DNA from: Phocaeicola_A sp045647865
GTDB lineage: Bacteria; Bacteroidota; Bacteroidia; Bacteroidales; Bacteroidaceae
NCBI GenBank assembly: GCA_045647865.1
Contig: JAZRMW010000041.1
Span: 1 to 64,000 of the forward strand
Direction: 5' to 3'
DNA: 64,000 bases
Part shown: in pieces, positions 53,274 through 60,442 of the stretch
How positions within the stretch are numbered: the stretch's first letter is position 1
Layout: every line of letters begins with the position of its first letter
Notes under the pieces: model-generated
Databases searched by the model: none
The model's input: the letters and a program-made list of their open reading frames with translations, nothing else
What the model was told of the DNA's origin: nothing
Made by a program: the position numbers and the translations under genes

Positions 53274-53323
53274 ACTCCTGAACTCCTGAACTTCTTTTTA
53301 AAAACCTCCTTCACTCCTAAAGT

Positions 53324-53824
53324 TTACAACGGATTATTCCCATCATCATTACCAGTCGAACTACCTGAACCACCCGTTCCAGCATCATCATCATCAGTCT
53401 TATCAGAAGCCTTCTTATCATCCTCCTTAGCCCATAGAAACCAATCAACCGAAGTAGGTTGCATCGAACGCGTAGCAACCGTCTTATCTGCATTACGCGT
53501 CATTTCGGGAACAAACCTTACACGGATACCCTTGATCTGTGCAACTGAAACCTCTTCTTCCTTTTCAACACCCTGTTTCTGTGCGTTGATGCTATAGCGG
53601 AAGCTTCCTATTCCATCCAAATGTACACTACGTCCTTGTGCCATAAAAGTACTCATCACACTGCCCAATTCACTCAATACTGCATATGCATCAGCCTTAG
53701 TCACCGTACTGCGGTCTGCCAACATCTCAGCCACTTGAGCCGTAGTAATCTGCTTACCCACCGTGATAGACTGCGGATAATAGAGCTGAGACTTCTTCTG
53801 AAATCTTACTTTGTAAAAAGCCAT
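53324..53824 (-). CDS. HU-like DNA-binding protein with acidic tail
   Basis: A 166-residue protein. Residues 1-120 fit the Bacteroidetes HU-like family (FYKVRFQKKSQLYYPQSI, TTAQVAEMLADRSTVTKAD, GRSVHLDGIGSFRYSIN), a divergent IHF/HU fold that binds DNA. The C-terminal 45 residues are a low-complexity Lys/Asp then Gly/Ser/Asn tail (KTDDDDAGTGGSGSSTGNDD). ATG 53824 begins the conserved domain; the longer frame to 53893 is not family-like. Genes of this family often sit near DUF4248 genes, as here (divergent, 379 bp away). Confidence 0.88.
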   Translation of the reverse strand: MAFYKVRFQKKSQLYYPQSITVGKQITTAQVAEMLADRSTVTKADAYAVLSELGSVMSTFMAQGRSVHLDGIGSFRYSINAQKQGVEKEEEVSVAQIKGIRVRFVPEMTRNADKTVATRSMQPTSVDWFLWAKEDDKKASDKTDDDDAGTGGSGSSTGNDDGNNPL

Positions 53825-53913
53825 AATCTGTAATCTCCTTTCTTTTAATTGAATCAATAAAATTAAACATTCTCCATTTCTCCGACCCTTCATTCAAACC
53901 ATGAATGTATCCT

Positions 53914-53979
53914 GTTCATTGTACCACTCTTCTACGTTCATTGCACCACTCTTCTCGATTCATTCCACATCTGTATGTC
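53914..53979. repeat. Tandem 22-bp repeats (array 3)
   Basis: Units at 53914 and 53936 share GTTCATTG(T/C)ACCACTCTTCT; a diverged unit starting ATTCATTCCAC follows at 53958, and another (ATTCAAACC) precedes at 53892. It lies in the 379-bp gap between divergent HU-like and DUF4248 genes. A minus-strand TATCTTTA element is at 54036-54043. Confidence 0.85.
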
Positions 53980-54145
53980 AGAGTCATCAACCTGATATTC
54001 CGAACCGTGCACTGTTCTTCGTTATCTTTTCGTTGTAAAGATACAACATTTTACCGATTCACTTCCCCAATTCTTACCCTTGCGAACGCTTTTAGGCGAT
54101 TCGGAACGGAATGTGAGAAAATGTTGATAAATAGTGGTATAAAAA

Positions 54146-54177
54146 TTTGATAATCCACCCATTATTTCGTATCTTTG
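54146..54177 (+). promoter_or_regulatory. Promoter for the DUF4248 gene
   Basis: TTTG (54146-54149), a 20-bp spacer and TATCTTTG (54170-54177): an exact consensus match, 27 bp before the start codon. Confidence 0.8.
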
Positions 54178-54203
54178 TAGAAAGGATTAAAAAGATTGTT
54201 TCT

Positions 54204-54446
54204 ATGGATAAAAAACTAAAATCAGCGAACGATGACTTCCGCATCCGTTCCTATGGTAAAGGAGAATTAGCTCTTCTCTATCTGCCCGATGTGACTCCCA
54301 ATGCAGCGCGTCGAACCCTCAATGCATGGATTAACGTTTCTCCCGGTTTGAGTGAACGACTCCACCAAACAGGTCTTACCGCATCAAGCCATTACTATAC
54401 CCCCGCCCAAGTACGAATGATTGTCGAAGCGTTGGGAGAACCGTGA
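54204..54446 (+). CDS. DUF4248 family small protein
   Basis: An 80-residue cytosolic protein with the DUF4248 pattern: FRIRSYGKGELALLYLPDV, then AARRTLNAWINVSPGL and YYTPAQVRMIVEALGEP. The family is confined to Bacteroidetes and looks like a small helical DNA-binding-type protein; its function is unknown. The last 22 codons or so lie inside a 74-bp segment repeated at 55236-55309 downstream. The promoter places the start at 54204, not at an upstream in-frame codon. Confidence 0.88.
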   Translation: MDKKLKSANDDFRIRSYGKGELALLYLPDVTPNAARRTLNAWINVSPGLSERLHQTGLTASSHYYTPAQVRMIVEALGEP

Positions 54447-54451
54447 GAGGG
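54378..54451. repeat. 74-bp direct repeat, copy A (inside the DUF4248 gene)
   Basis: Runs from ACCGCATCAAGCCATTAC through GGAGAACCGTGAGAGGG and includes the DUF4248 stop codon. It matches 55236-55309 with one mismatch. The two copies are 858 bp apart and enclose the toxin-antitoxin genes. Confidence 0.95.
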
Positions 54452-54547
54452 GATATTTTAGAGTGGAAGGTTTTGGGATTAGGGAAAAGAATCAATAATA
54501 AAAGAAACATTGTCAATTATCAATTTTCTAAAAAAGTAAAAGTAATT

Positions 54548-54579
54548 CTTGGCTATTCGACAAGAAACGTGTAAATTTG
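54548..54579 (+). promoter_or_regulatory. Promoter for the toxin-antitoxin pair
   Basis: CTTG (54548-54551), a 20-bp spacer and TAAATTTG (54572-54579); 49 bp before the antitoxin start. Confidence 0.65.
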
Positions 54580-54628
54580 CATCGGTGTATATGTAATTAG
54601 CAGAATAACAGAAAGAAACGTTAACGAT

Positions 54629-54832
54629 ATGACACAGTTGGTTTTGAACGTAAGAGACCGCAACATCATTCCTCATTTGCGCAAAGTGCTGAACAGCATT
54701 GACGGAGTAACCGTAGCCCGCACACCCCGAAAGAAGAAAAGCGGATTGGAAGAAGCGCAAGAAGATGTTCGCGAAGGCCGCGTAACGGAATACGCTTCAG
54801 TTGACGAATATTTCAAAAAAATGGGGGTATAG
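54629..54832 (+). CDS. Antitoxin of a type II toxin-antitoxin pair
   Basis: A 67-residue protein, start ATG 54629, with a short N-terminal beta/alpha part (TQLVLNVRDRNIIPHLRKVL), a basic middle (RTPRKKKSG) and the C-terminal YASVDEYFKKMG typical of antitoxins that wrap YafQ/RelE-like toxins. It is followed after 3 bp by the toxin gene, the usual order and spacing. The frame is intact. It would neutralise the toxin and repress its own promoter, but the partner toxin is broken. Confidence 0.75.
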   Translation: MTQLVLNVRDRNIIPHLRKVLNSIDGVTVARTPRKKKSGLEEAQEDVREGRVTEYASVDEYFKKMGV

Positions 54833-54835
54833 GAC

Positions 54836-55119
54836 ATGAACCGCTACAGGTTACGTACGACAAAGCGGTTTGACAAATCTGTCAAGCGTTGTATCCGAAG
54901 GAATTACCCCATCGATGAGTTGCGAAAAGTGATGTCGCTGCTTGTCGAGATGGGTTCGTTACCTATGCAATATCGTCCGCATAAACTGAAAGGCAAGAAA
55001 GGAAACGAAACGTGGGAATGCATATCCAACCCGACTGGTTGCTTGTATGGGAACAGCATGACGAAGAACTGGTCATGCTGATGCTGGATACGGGTACTCA
55101 TTCCGACTTGTTCGGATAA
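54836..55119 (+). pseudogene. Frameshifted YafQ-type toxin
   Basis: The gene starts as a YafQ-family mRNA interferase (YRLRTTKRFDKSVKRCIRR, RPHKLKGKKGNETWEC) but the frame then ends early at 81 residues. Reading the next frame from about 55021 restores the family C-terminus: HIQPDWLLVWEQHDEELVML and DTGTHSDLFG, with stop at 55117-55119. One missing C in TGCATATCC (expected TGCCATATCC) explains the shift. The restored part contains the catalytic His and the DLF end, so the toxin as written is inactive. Confidence 0.85.
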
Positions 55120-55150
55120 GGGAAAGAAACAGAATTGGGGGAAGGTAAAA

Positions 55151-55196
55151 AAAGAGACGTCACACGAGAATGGATGTGGCGTCTCTTTTCTTTTTT
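55151..55196 (+). terminator. Terminator after the toxin-antitoxin pair
   Basis: AAGAGACG and CGTCTCTT arms with CACA/TGTG inner pairing, followed by TTCTTTTTTG. Confidence 0.85.
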
Positions 55197-55235
55197 GATT
55201 GCTTTATCCTTCACTATCCCATTTTAGCAGCATAG

Positions 55236-55309
55236 ACCGCATCAAGCCATTACTATACCCCCGCCCAAGTACGAATGATTGTCGAAGCATTGGGAGAACC
55301 GTGAGAGGG
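55236..55309. repeat. 74-bp direct repeat, copy B
   Basis: Second copy of the DUF4248 3' end (73 of 74 bases identical). It is not part of an intact gene. The rest of the 55120-55578 gap is A/T-rich and holds the promoter of the next gene. Confidence 0.95.
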
Positions 55310-55512
55310 ATGACCTTATTATATGTTATATATAATTTTCTAATGTAATAATATCAGAAAGTATAAAATGGAATTCTGTATCTTTTTTATCTTTCCTAAT
55401 CCTTTCCAAATAAAACGTAAACCGTTGTAATAAAGAATATTATTTCATTGTATAAATAATTTCTTAAATAAAATAGAAATAATGATTGTGTTAAAAAAAA
55501 TACGTGTATTTA

Positions 55513-55544
55513 TTTGGTGGAATAGAAAACTATACCTATCTTTG
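55513..55544 (+). promoter_or_regulatory. Promoter for the 344-aa gene
   Basis: TTTG (55513-55516), a 20-bp spacer and TATCTTTG (55537-55544), an exact consensus match, 34 bp before the start. Confidence 0.8.
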
Positions 55545-55578
55545 CGTTAGCAACAAAAAAAAGGTAAAAAGGATAAGG

Positions 55579-56613
55579 ATGAACGGAAACATACACATAG
55601 CGACTCATGGAGATAGGGAATGCCTGAATCTTCCGATTCGGCTTCTGCAAGAAAAGAAGAAGTCGAAAATCGGACAGGAACTCATTGCCTTAGCCGTTGT
55701 AATCAAGTGTATGTCTCCCGATAGCCGCAAGAAGGATGTTTCACCTACTGCTGTTCAGAACTTGCTTCATTGCGGATTCAATAAAGCCAAAAGGCTTCTG
55801 CAAGAGGCAAAAGACTATCCCAGTCTTTTTGAATACAATCCGAAAACCAACTCACTGCTTGCCAAGAATATGGTGAAACCTTTCTACAGCTTGTCACAAA
55901 GCCGTAAGGGCGATATCATGGAGGGTGTCATCTGTTACAAGTTGGAAATAAAGGACTATTCACTGAAGGAACTGGTGAGGCTTTTCAAGTTCATCTTGGC
56001 GGAATATCCCGTCTGGGCAAAAAAAGTGAAAGAGGAGAAGGTTGCGAAGGATGCGTTACATTTCAAGAGAAAACCAAACTACAAACACTCGTTTATTCGC
56101 ACCTCTCCCGTTTCACAACACAGCTTGCAGAAAGCTATCGGACTGAACAACCGCAAAGCCGTACAACGACTGACAAAAGCGATGGAGCAACGGGGAGAAT
56201 GGAACGTGAACAGACATCAGTTGAAGTTTGCCGGATTCTATGCCTATCAGACGGAGTTGATGAAGCAGAAGTTCGACCCGAGGTTTATGGTCATACTTCC
56301 CGAAGACGGAGCCGTATGCTACAAGCAGTACAACGACTACACGTTGTCGGCCGATGGAATGATGCGTTTCAAACACGTCATCTTCAACCATCGCACACGC
56401 TTGCGTTCGCGTTACGTGAAACCCGAAACAGAAGGAACGAAACAGCCTACAAGGACGGAAGCCTTATGGAATCTGACTACCGAAAACATGACGCAGAACA
56501 TCTGCGGCAATCCATTCGGTGAAGAGGTCGTAAACAGCTGTCGTCGTATGACCATGACAGAAGTGTTGGACATGATTGATGCACATGATTGCGAAACGCG
56601 AAAGTACTGTTGA
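55579..56613 (+). CDS. Unrecognised 344-aa protein with possible DNA-binding region
   Basis: I do not recognise this family. The protein is soluble, basic and mostly helical. Residues about 20-95 read like a helix-turn-helix unit (IGQELIALAVVIKCMSPDS, then SPTAVQNLLHCGFNKAKRLL), and a second similar stretch lies near 190-220 (SQHSLQKAIGLNNRKAVQRL). No catalytic motif or membrane segment is seen. ATG 55579 is chosen because the promoter start point lies near 55551. Between a decayed toxin-antitoxin element and a Zorya operon, with 22-bp repeats downstream, it could be a regulator or a replication-initiator-like protein; both are guesses. Confidence 0.6.
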   Translation: MNGNIHIATHGDRECLNLPIRLLQEKKKSKIGQELIALAVVIKCMSPDSRKKDVSPTAVQNLLHCGFNKAKRLLQEAKDYPSLFEYNPKTNSLLAKNMVKPFYSLSQSRKGDIMEGVICYKLEIKDYSLKELVRLFKFILAEYPVWAKKVKEEKVAKDALHFKRKPNYKHSFIRTSPVSQHSLQKAIGLNNRKAVQRLTKAMEQRGEWNVNRHQLKFAGFYAYQTELMKQKFDPRFMVILPEDGAVCYKQYNDYTLSADGMMRFKHVIFNHRTRLRSRYVKPETEGTKQPTRTEALWNLTTENMTQNICGNPFGEEVVNSCRRMTMTEVLDMIDAHDCETRKYC

Positions 56614-57186
56614 TTTGTTTACTGTTGATTTTATGCAGAATCTATACCCCTACAAATTGTCCCATTATACATTACTTTCAAGAGATATATTATATCTGAA
56701 TAGAGTATAAAGTATAGTTTGGTAAAGTATAGTAAATAGCAGTAAATGTAGCAAATATAAGAAGATAAAGCATAAAATGAGGTAAAAAAAGACATAAAAC
56801 CCATTTTTCTACTTTTTCGACCCGCTTTCAAACGGCTTTTCGACACTCATAATGATATTATTATCAGCTATATTAGGGGTGGTATTTTGATTATACCCCC
56901 CTGACATCAAATTACCACCCCCTCAATTGATTTTCCTTACGCAAAAATGCGGAATCGAATATGCAAAAATGAACAATCGAACGTGCAAAAATGCAGCATC
57001 GAATACGAATCGTATAGCAAACGTATAACATTGTTATAGCATTACTTGTAGTATTACTTGAGTATTACTCATGCATTGCTATAAGCATGCTTGTAGCATT
57101 TGGTAAGCATTTTGTTTAGCTTTTACTTTGTCATTGCATTGCGACAACATATTTGTGATAAAAGATGGGGTTCTTGTCAAAAACCT
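56614..57186. other. A/T-rich gap upstream of the Zorya promoter
   Basis: No gene. It holds a C-rich stretch (ATACCCCCCTGACATC near 56894-56910, ACCACCCCCTC near 56918), the 22-bp array 4, and quasi-repeats TAGCATTACTTG/TAGTATTACTTG at 57036-57070. An open frame starting at 57165 is crossed by the promoter and is not counted as a gene. Confidence 0.7.
56941..57006. repeat. Three tandem 22-bp repeats (array 4)
   Basis: Units start at 56941, 56963 and 56985, each beginning GCAAAAATG with ATCGAA eight to nine bases before the end. A partial GAATCGTA follows. Located between the 344-aa gene and the Zorya promoter. Confidence 0.93.
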
Positions 57187-57217
57187 TTTGCCGTTCCGAA
57201 AACATTACGTACCTTTG
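57187..57217 (+). promoter_or_regulatory. Promoter of the Zorya operon
   Basis: TTTG (57187-57190), a 19-bp spacer and TACCTTTG (57210-57217), an exact consensus match. Transcription should start near 57224, giving a leader of about 290 nt before zorA. Confidence 0.8.
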
Positions 57218-57223
57218 TAGCGT

Positions 57224-57431
57224 GCTTACCGAATCTTATCGGCAGGCACAAGACATTTTGATTGCTCATTTCTCTACCGAATCACCACTTCGAAAAAAAG
57301 AAAGCGAGCTATTCTTGAACATCCAAACACACATTGGGGTTTGCGCTATTTGCGTAGGCTTACCCATAGTGTGTTTGGGGTTTGTGGTGAACCCGGTAGA
57401 GATATGGCGATGCCTACGCTTTCTTTTTATA
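57224..57431 (+). ncRNA. Structured leader or small RNA ending in a terminator-like hairpin
   Basis: Perfect arms GCGTAGGC (57352-57359) and GCCTACGC (57412-57419) are followed at once by TTTCTTTTTAT. The loop holds a second hairpin, GGGTT/AACCC (near 57379-57393). This looks like an intrinsic terminator placed between the promoter and zorA. It could attenuate the operon, or end a separate RNA of about 205 nt. Whether the RNA also encodes a peptide is unclear; the only long frame through it begins before the promoter. Confidence 0.45.
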
Positions 57432-57515
57432 TCTATATGAAGTTTGCGTTGGATGGTTGCTGAAATGGGAGAAAGTAATTAGACGTATAACTTCAAATCG
57501 TACATTTTCAATATC

Positions 57516-59750
57516 ATGGATTTTATCACTAACAACATTACCCCTCTTTCTACAGGATTTATAATCCTTGTATTCTTACTCTTTATATATCAAGCCCTTA
57601 AGGTGTACAAACTTTCAAGCATACTTAAGAAGGTGAACAAGAGCGAAGACCGTGTAAAAGCATTGTCAGAAACAAAAAGACTTGTGACAATATTGAATGA
57701 TTACAAAAAGAGCATCAATATTGACATCAACGGAGAAAAAAAGACCAATATCCCATCATCGGAGTTCTTTTCGGAATTCAAAGCTTGCAAAGTAAGAAGC
57801 ATCAACATGAGAATGTTGGATACCGCTTCGGGTACTTTGGTGGGTTTGGGATTGCTTGGTACGTTTCTTGGTCTGACGTTGGGAATACAGAATTTTGACA
57901 GTTCGAATACCGAAAACATCCAAAAGAGTATTCAAACTCTGTTGAGTGGTATGGGTACGGCATTCTTTACATCACTCGTCGGTATGTCTCTGTCTTTGAT
58001 TTATACCATATTTGACAAACGTTGGCGAAATAAACTTTCCAGACAACTGTTTGATTTGACAGAAAAATTGGATTCACTATACTACATTGATGACGTAAAA
58101 TTGAATATAATTCACCAACAGAAGATGATGGATGGACTATATGTCAACATCAGGAATATGATGGAAACGCAGACGAGAACTGTCATCGCCAAATCTGAAG
58201 CTAATGCGAATGCAATACAAGAAAAACTGGTATATGCCAATAGTGAAGGACAATTGACAACGATTGGTAATGCCATACGTGAAATTCTTACTGAAAATGT
58301 AGAGCAATCAAGGGCTTTGAAGTCCTTCTCTACTGACCTTGCACTTGAATTGAACAATGGATTCGATGAATCGCTCTCACGTCAGATGCAACAAAAGATT
58401 CTACCGCTGATGGAGAATGTGAATGCAACAACAAGAGCCATAGTGGAACATATTGACAGTATGGCTGAGAAAGTTTCCGCACCTGCAACTGATATGATAC
58501 AAAATGTGGTAAATGAACTGAAAGGTAGTATGTCGGCAGTTATTGACGGATTTTCAGGAAATGCCACACGGGGGCTGGAAGAGTTGGTTTCACAACTTGG
58601 TATAGCGACTCAAACGATGGGAAACTTCCCGACCCAAATGGAAACAATGTCTGCCACATTGCAATCTACGATAGAAGACGTAAAGAACGCAATGGCAGAA
58701 ATCTCCGCTTCTTCGGCAAATGCAAGTTCTACCACTATGCAGCAAATGCAAGAACAAATGGCATTGGCAACCGCATCCATTAGTCAAGCTATAAATGATG
58801 TGAAGGAGGTAATGAACGGCATTACACAAACTTCACAAGAACAAACTGACCAAATGATGCTGAAACTTGCCGAAGCGGCAGAAAAAATGAGTGATTATTT
58901 GAATGGTACAGTATCAGCCCTATCTGCATCGGTAACTGATTCGGTAAAAGGCATAACAGACAATTTAAGCCAAAAACAAGAAGGATTACTTGCCATCCAG
59001 CAAAATACGATGACGGAAATACGCAATGTCATGAGTGGTATAACTCAATCTACTCAAGAACAGAATGCACAAATGGTGAACAATATGACTGTAGCATCCG
59101 AAAAGATGAGTTCATTCCTAAGCGAAACAGTCTCTTCACTTTCATCAACGATGCAAGAATCAGTAAAGAATATCACAGAAGATGTGAATAACAAACAAGC
59201 TAATCTGATGGCTTTGCAAGAAGGAACAACAGCAGAAACAAGAAAATTGCTTGAAACATTCAATCAAGGGCTTGAACGCCTCGAAATGATGAATAAGCAA
59301 ATCACCGGTACTATGAACCAATTCCAAATAGCACAAGGATACATCACTGACAGTACTGAACATCTGCAAAACATCACGGGTGACATGGCAAAGGCTACCG
59401 AACAATTCAATCTGGCACAGGCTGAATATACGACAAAAATAAACGAAATGCAGCGTAACAGCCAGCAAAGTATTGAGGACATAATCAAAATGATGAACGA
59501 TACGGGTGAAATGTCGCAAGACTATGTAGATAAATTTGAAACTATCAAAGATGGAATAGCGAATATCTTCGCCCAACTCCAATCAGGTCTGACGGAATAC
59601 AGCAGGACGGTTCAAGCTACCACACAAAAGTATCTTGAACAATACAGTTCAAAACTGACAGAGACCACTGATGCACTTTCAAGCACCATTCAAAGCCAAA
59701 TGGAAATAGCTGAAATGTTAGCAGATTCACTCAATTCACGTAAACGCTAA
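57516..59750 (+). CDS. zorA: Zorya anti-phage motor protein ZorA
   Basis: A 744-residue MotA/TolQ/ExbB-type membrane protein. Hydrophobic helices near residues 14-34 (GFIILVFLLFIYQALKVY), 105-125 (GTLVGLGLLGTFLGLTLGI) and 147-168 (GMGTAFFTSLVGMSLSLIY) form the ion-channel core. Residues about 180-744 are a long helical, Gln/Ser/Thr/Met-rich cytoplasmic tail, typical of ZorA and absent from flagellar MotA. The tail contains two consecutive 73-residue repeats (433-505 and 506-578). ZorA and ZorB form an ion-driven complex that senses phage attack. The stop codon shares a base with the zorB start. Flagellar or TonB roles are unlikely given the neighbours. Confidence 0.9.
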   Translation: MDFITNNITPLSTGFIILVFLLFIYQALKVYKLSSILKKVNKSEDRVKALSETKRLVTILNDYKKSINIDINGEKKTNIPSSEFFSEFKACKVRSINMRMLDTASGTLVGLGLLGTFLGLTLGIQNFDSSNTENIQKSIQTLLSGMGTAFFTSLVGMSLSLIYTIFDKRWRNKLSRQLFDLTEKLDSLYYIDDVKLNIIHQQKMMDGLYVNIRNMMETQTRTVIAKSEANANAIQEKLVYANSEGQLTTIGNAIREILTENVEQSRALKSFSTDLALELNNGFDESLSRQMQQKILPLMENVNATTRAIVEHIDSMAEKVSAPATDMIQNVVNELKGSMSAVIDGFSGNATRGLEELVSQLGIATQTMGNFPTQMETMSATLQSTIEDVKNAMAEISASSANASSTTMQQMQEQMALATASISQAINDVKEVMNGITQTSQEQTDQMMLKLAEAAEKMSDYLNGTVSALSASVTDSVKGITDNLSQKQEGLLAIQQNTMTEIRNVMSGITQSTQEQNAQMVNNMTVASEKMSSFLSETVSSLSSTMQESVKNITEDVNNKQANLMALQEGTTAETRKLLETFNQGLERLEMMNKQITGTMNQFQIAQGYITDSTEHLQNITGDMAKATEQFNLAQAEYTTKINEMQRNSQQSIEDIIKMMNDTGEMSQDYVDKFETIKDGIANIFAQLQSGLTEYSRTVQATTQKYLEQYSSKLTETTDALSSTIQSQMEIAEMLADSLNSRKR

Positions 59751-60442
59751 TGAAAAAGAAATCTACAGTTCACGAAGAACGTGAAGAGAATGCGTTTGCT
59801 CTCTCCACTGGCGACTTGATGGCAGGTCTGCTCTTCATCTTTGTACTCTTGCTGATGAGTGCCCTGTTACGCGTTCAAGAACAAGCAGAAGAGGACGAAA
59901 AAGTTGTTCAACAGTATGACCAAATCAAGACACAATTATACATAGACCTTCAAGAGGAGTTCAAGGAAGATTTGACGGTATGGCGAGCAACTATTGATTC
60001 TACTCTGTGTGTGAGATTCCAAGAGCCATCTATGTTGTTTGACTTGGACAAAGCGGTATTGAAACAGAATTTCAAAGATATTCTTAATGACTTCTTTCCT
60101 CGCTACATTAAAGTGCTTAACCGCCCCAAATACAGAGACAATATCGTGGAAATCCGCATCGAAGGACATACGGATAGCTCGGGTGAATATTTCCACAACA
60201 TGGAATTGTCGCAAAACAGAACAAGAACAGTTCTTCAATATTGTTTTGGCCTTATGACCGAAAATGAATCGCAATGGGCAAAAAGTCTGATAACTGCTAA
60301 TGGGCTTTCATCCAGTCAGCCTATTCTTGTGGATGGTAAAGAAGATATGAGCCTATCACGAAGAGTGGAGTTTCGTGTAAGAACAAATGCCGAGAAACAA
60401 CTTGAAGAAATTGCAGAACGGAGATTCAAAATAAAATCATGA
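59750..60442 (+). CDS. zorB: Zorya protein ZorB (MotB-like, OmpA domain)
   Basis: A 230-residue inner-membrane protein. One transmembrane helix near residues 24-42 (LMAGLLFIFVLLLMSALL) preceded by STGD; Asp22 matches the ion-carrying Asp of MotB. A helical linker leads to a C-terminal OmpA-like peptidoglycan-binding domain (MLFDLDKAVLKQNFKDIL, RIEGHTDSSGEYFHNMELS, LSLSRRVEFRVR-like end). It anchors the ZorA ring to the cell wall. It overlaps zorA by 1 bp and zorC by 4 bp (ATGA), indicating translational coupling. Confidence 0.92.
   Translation: MKKKSTVHEEREENAFALSTGDLMAGLLFIFVLLLMSALLRVQEQAEEDEKVVQQYDQIKTQLYIDLQEEFKEDLTVWRATIDSTLCVRFQEPSMLFDLDKAVLKQNFKDILNDFFPRYIKVLNRPKYRDNIVEIRIEGHTDSSGEYFHNMELSQNRTRTVLQYCFGLMTENESQWAKSLITANGLSSSQPILVDGKEDMSLSRRVEFRVRTNAEKQLEEIAERRFKIKS

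Noticed and set aside
57165..57440. Open frame of 91 codons upstream of zorA
   Set aside because: An exact -33/-7 promoter lies inside it and a terminator hairpin covers its 3' end; the translation has no recognisable pattern.
57516..60442. Flagellar MotAB or ExbB/TolQ system
   Set aside because: The very long ZorA tail and the following EH-signature and SNF2 helicase genes fit Zorya; no flagellar or TonB genes are near.
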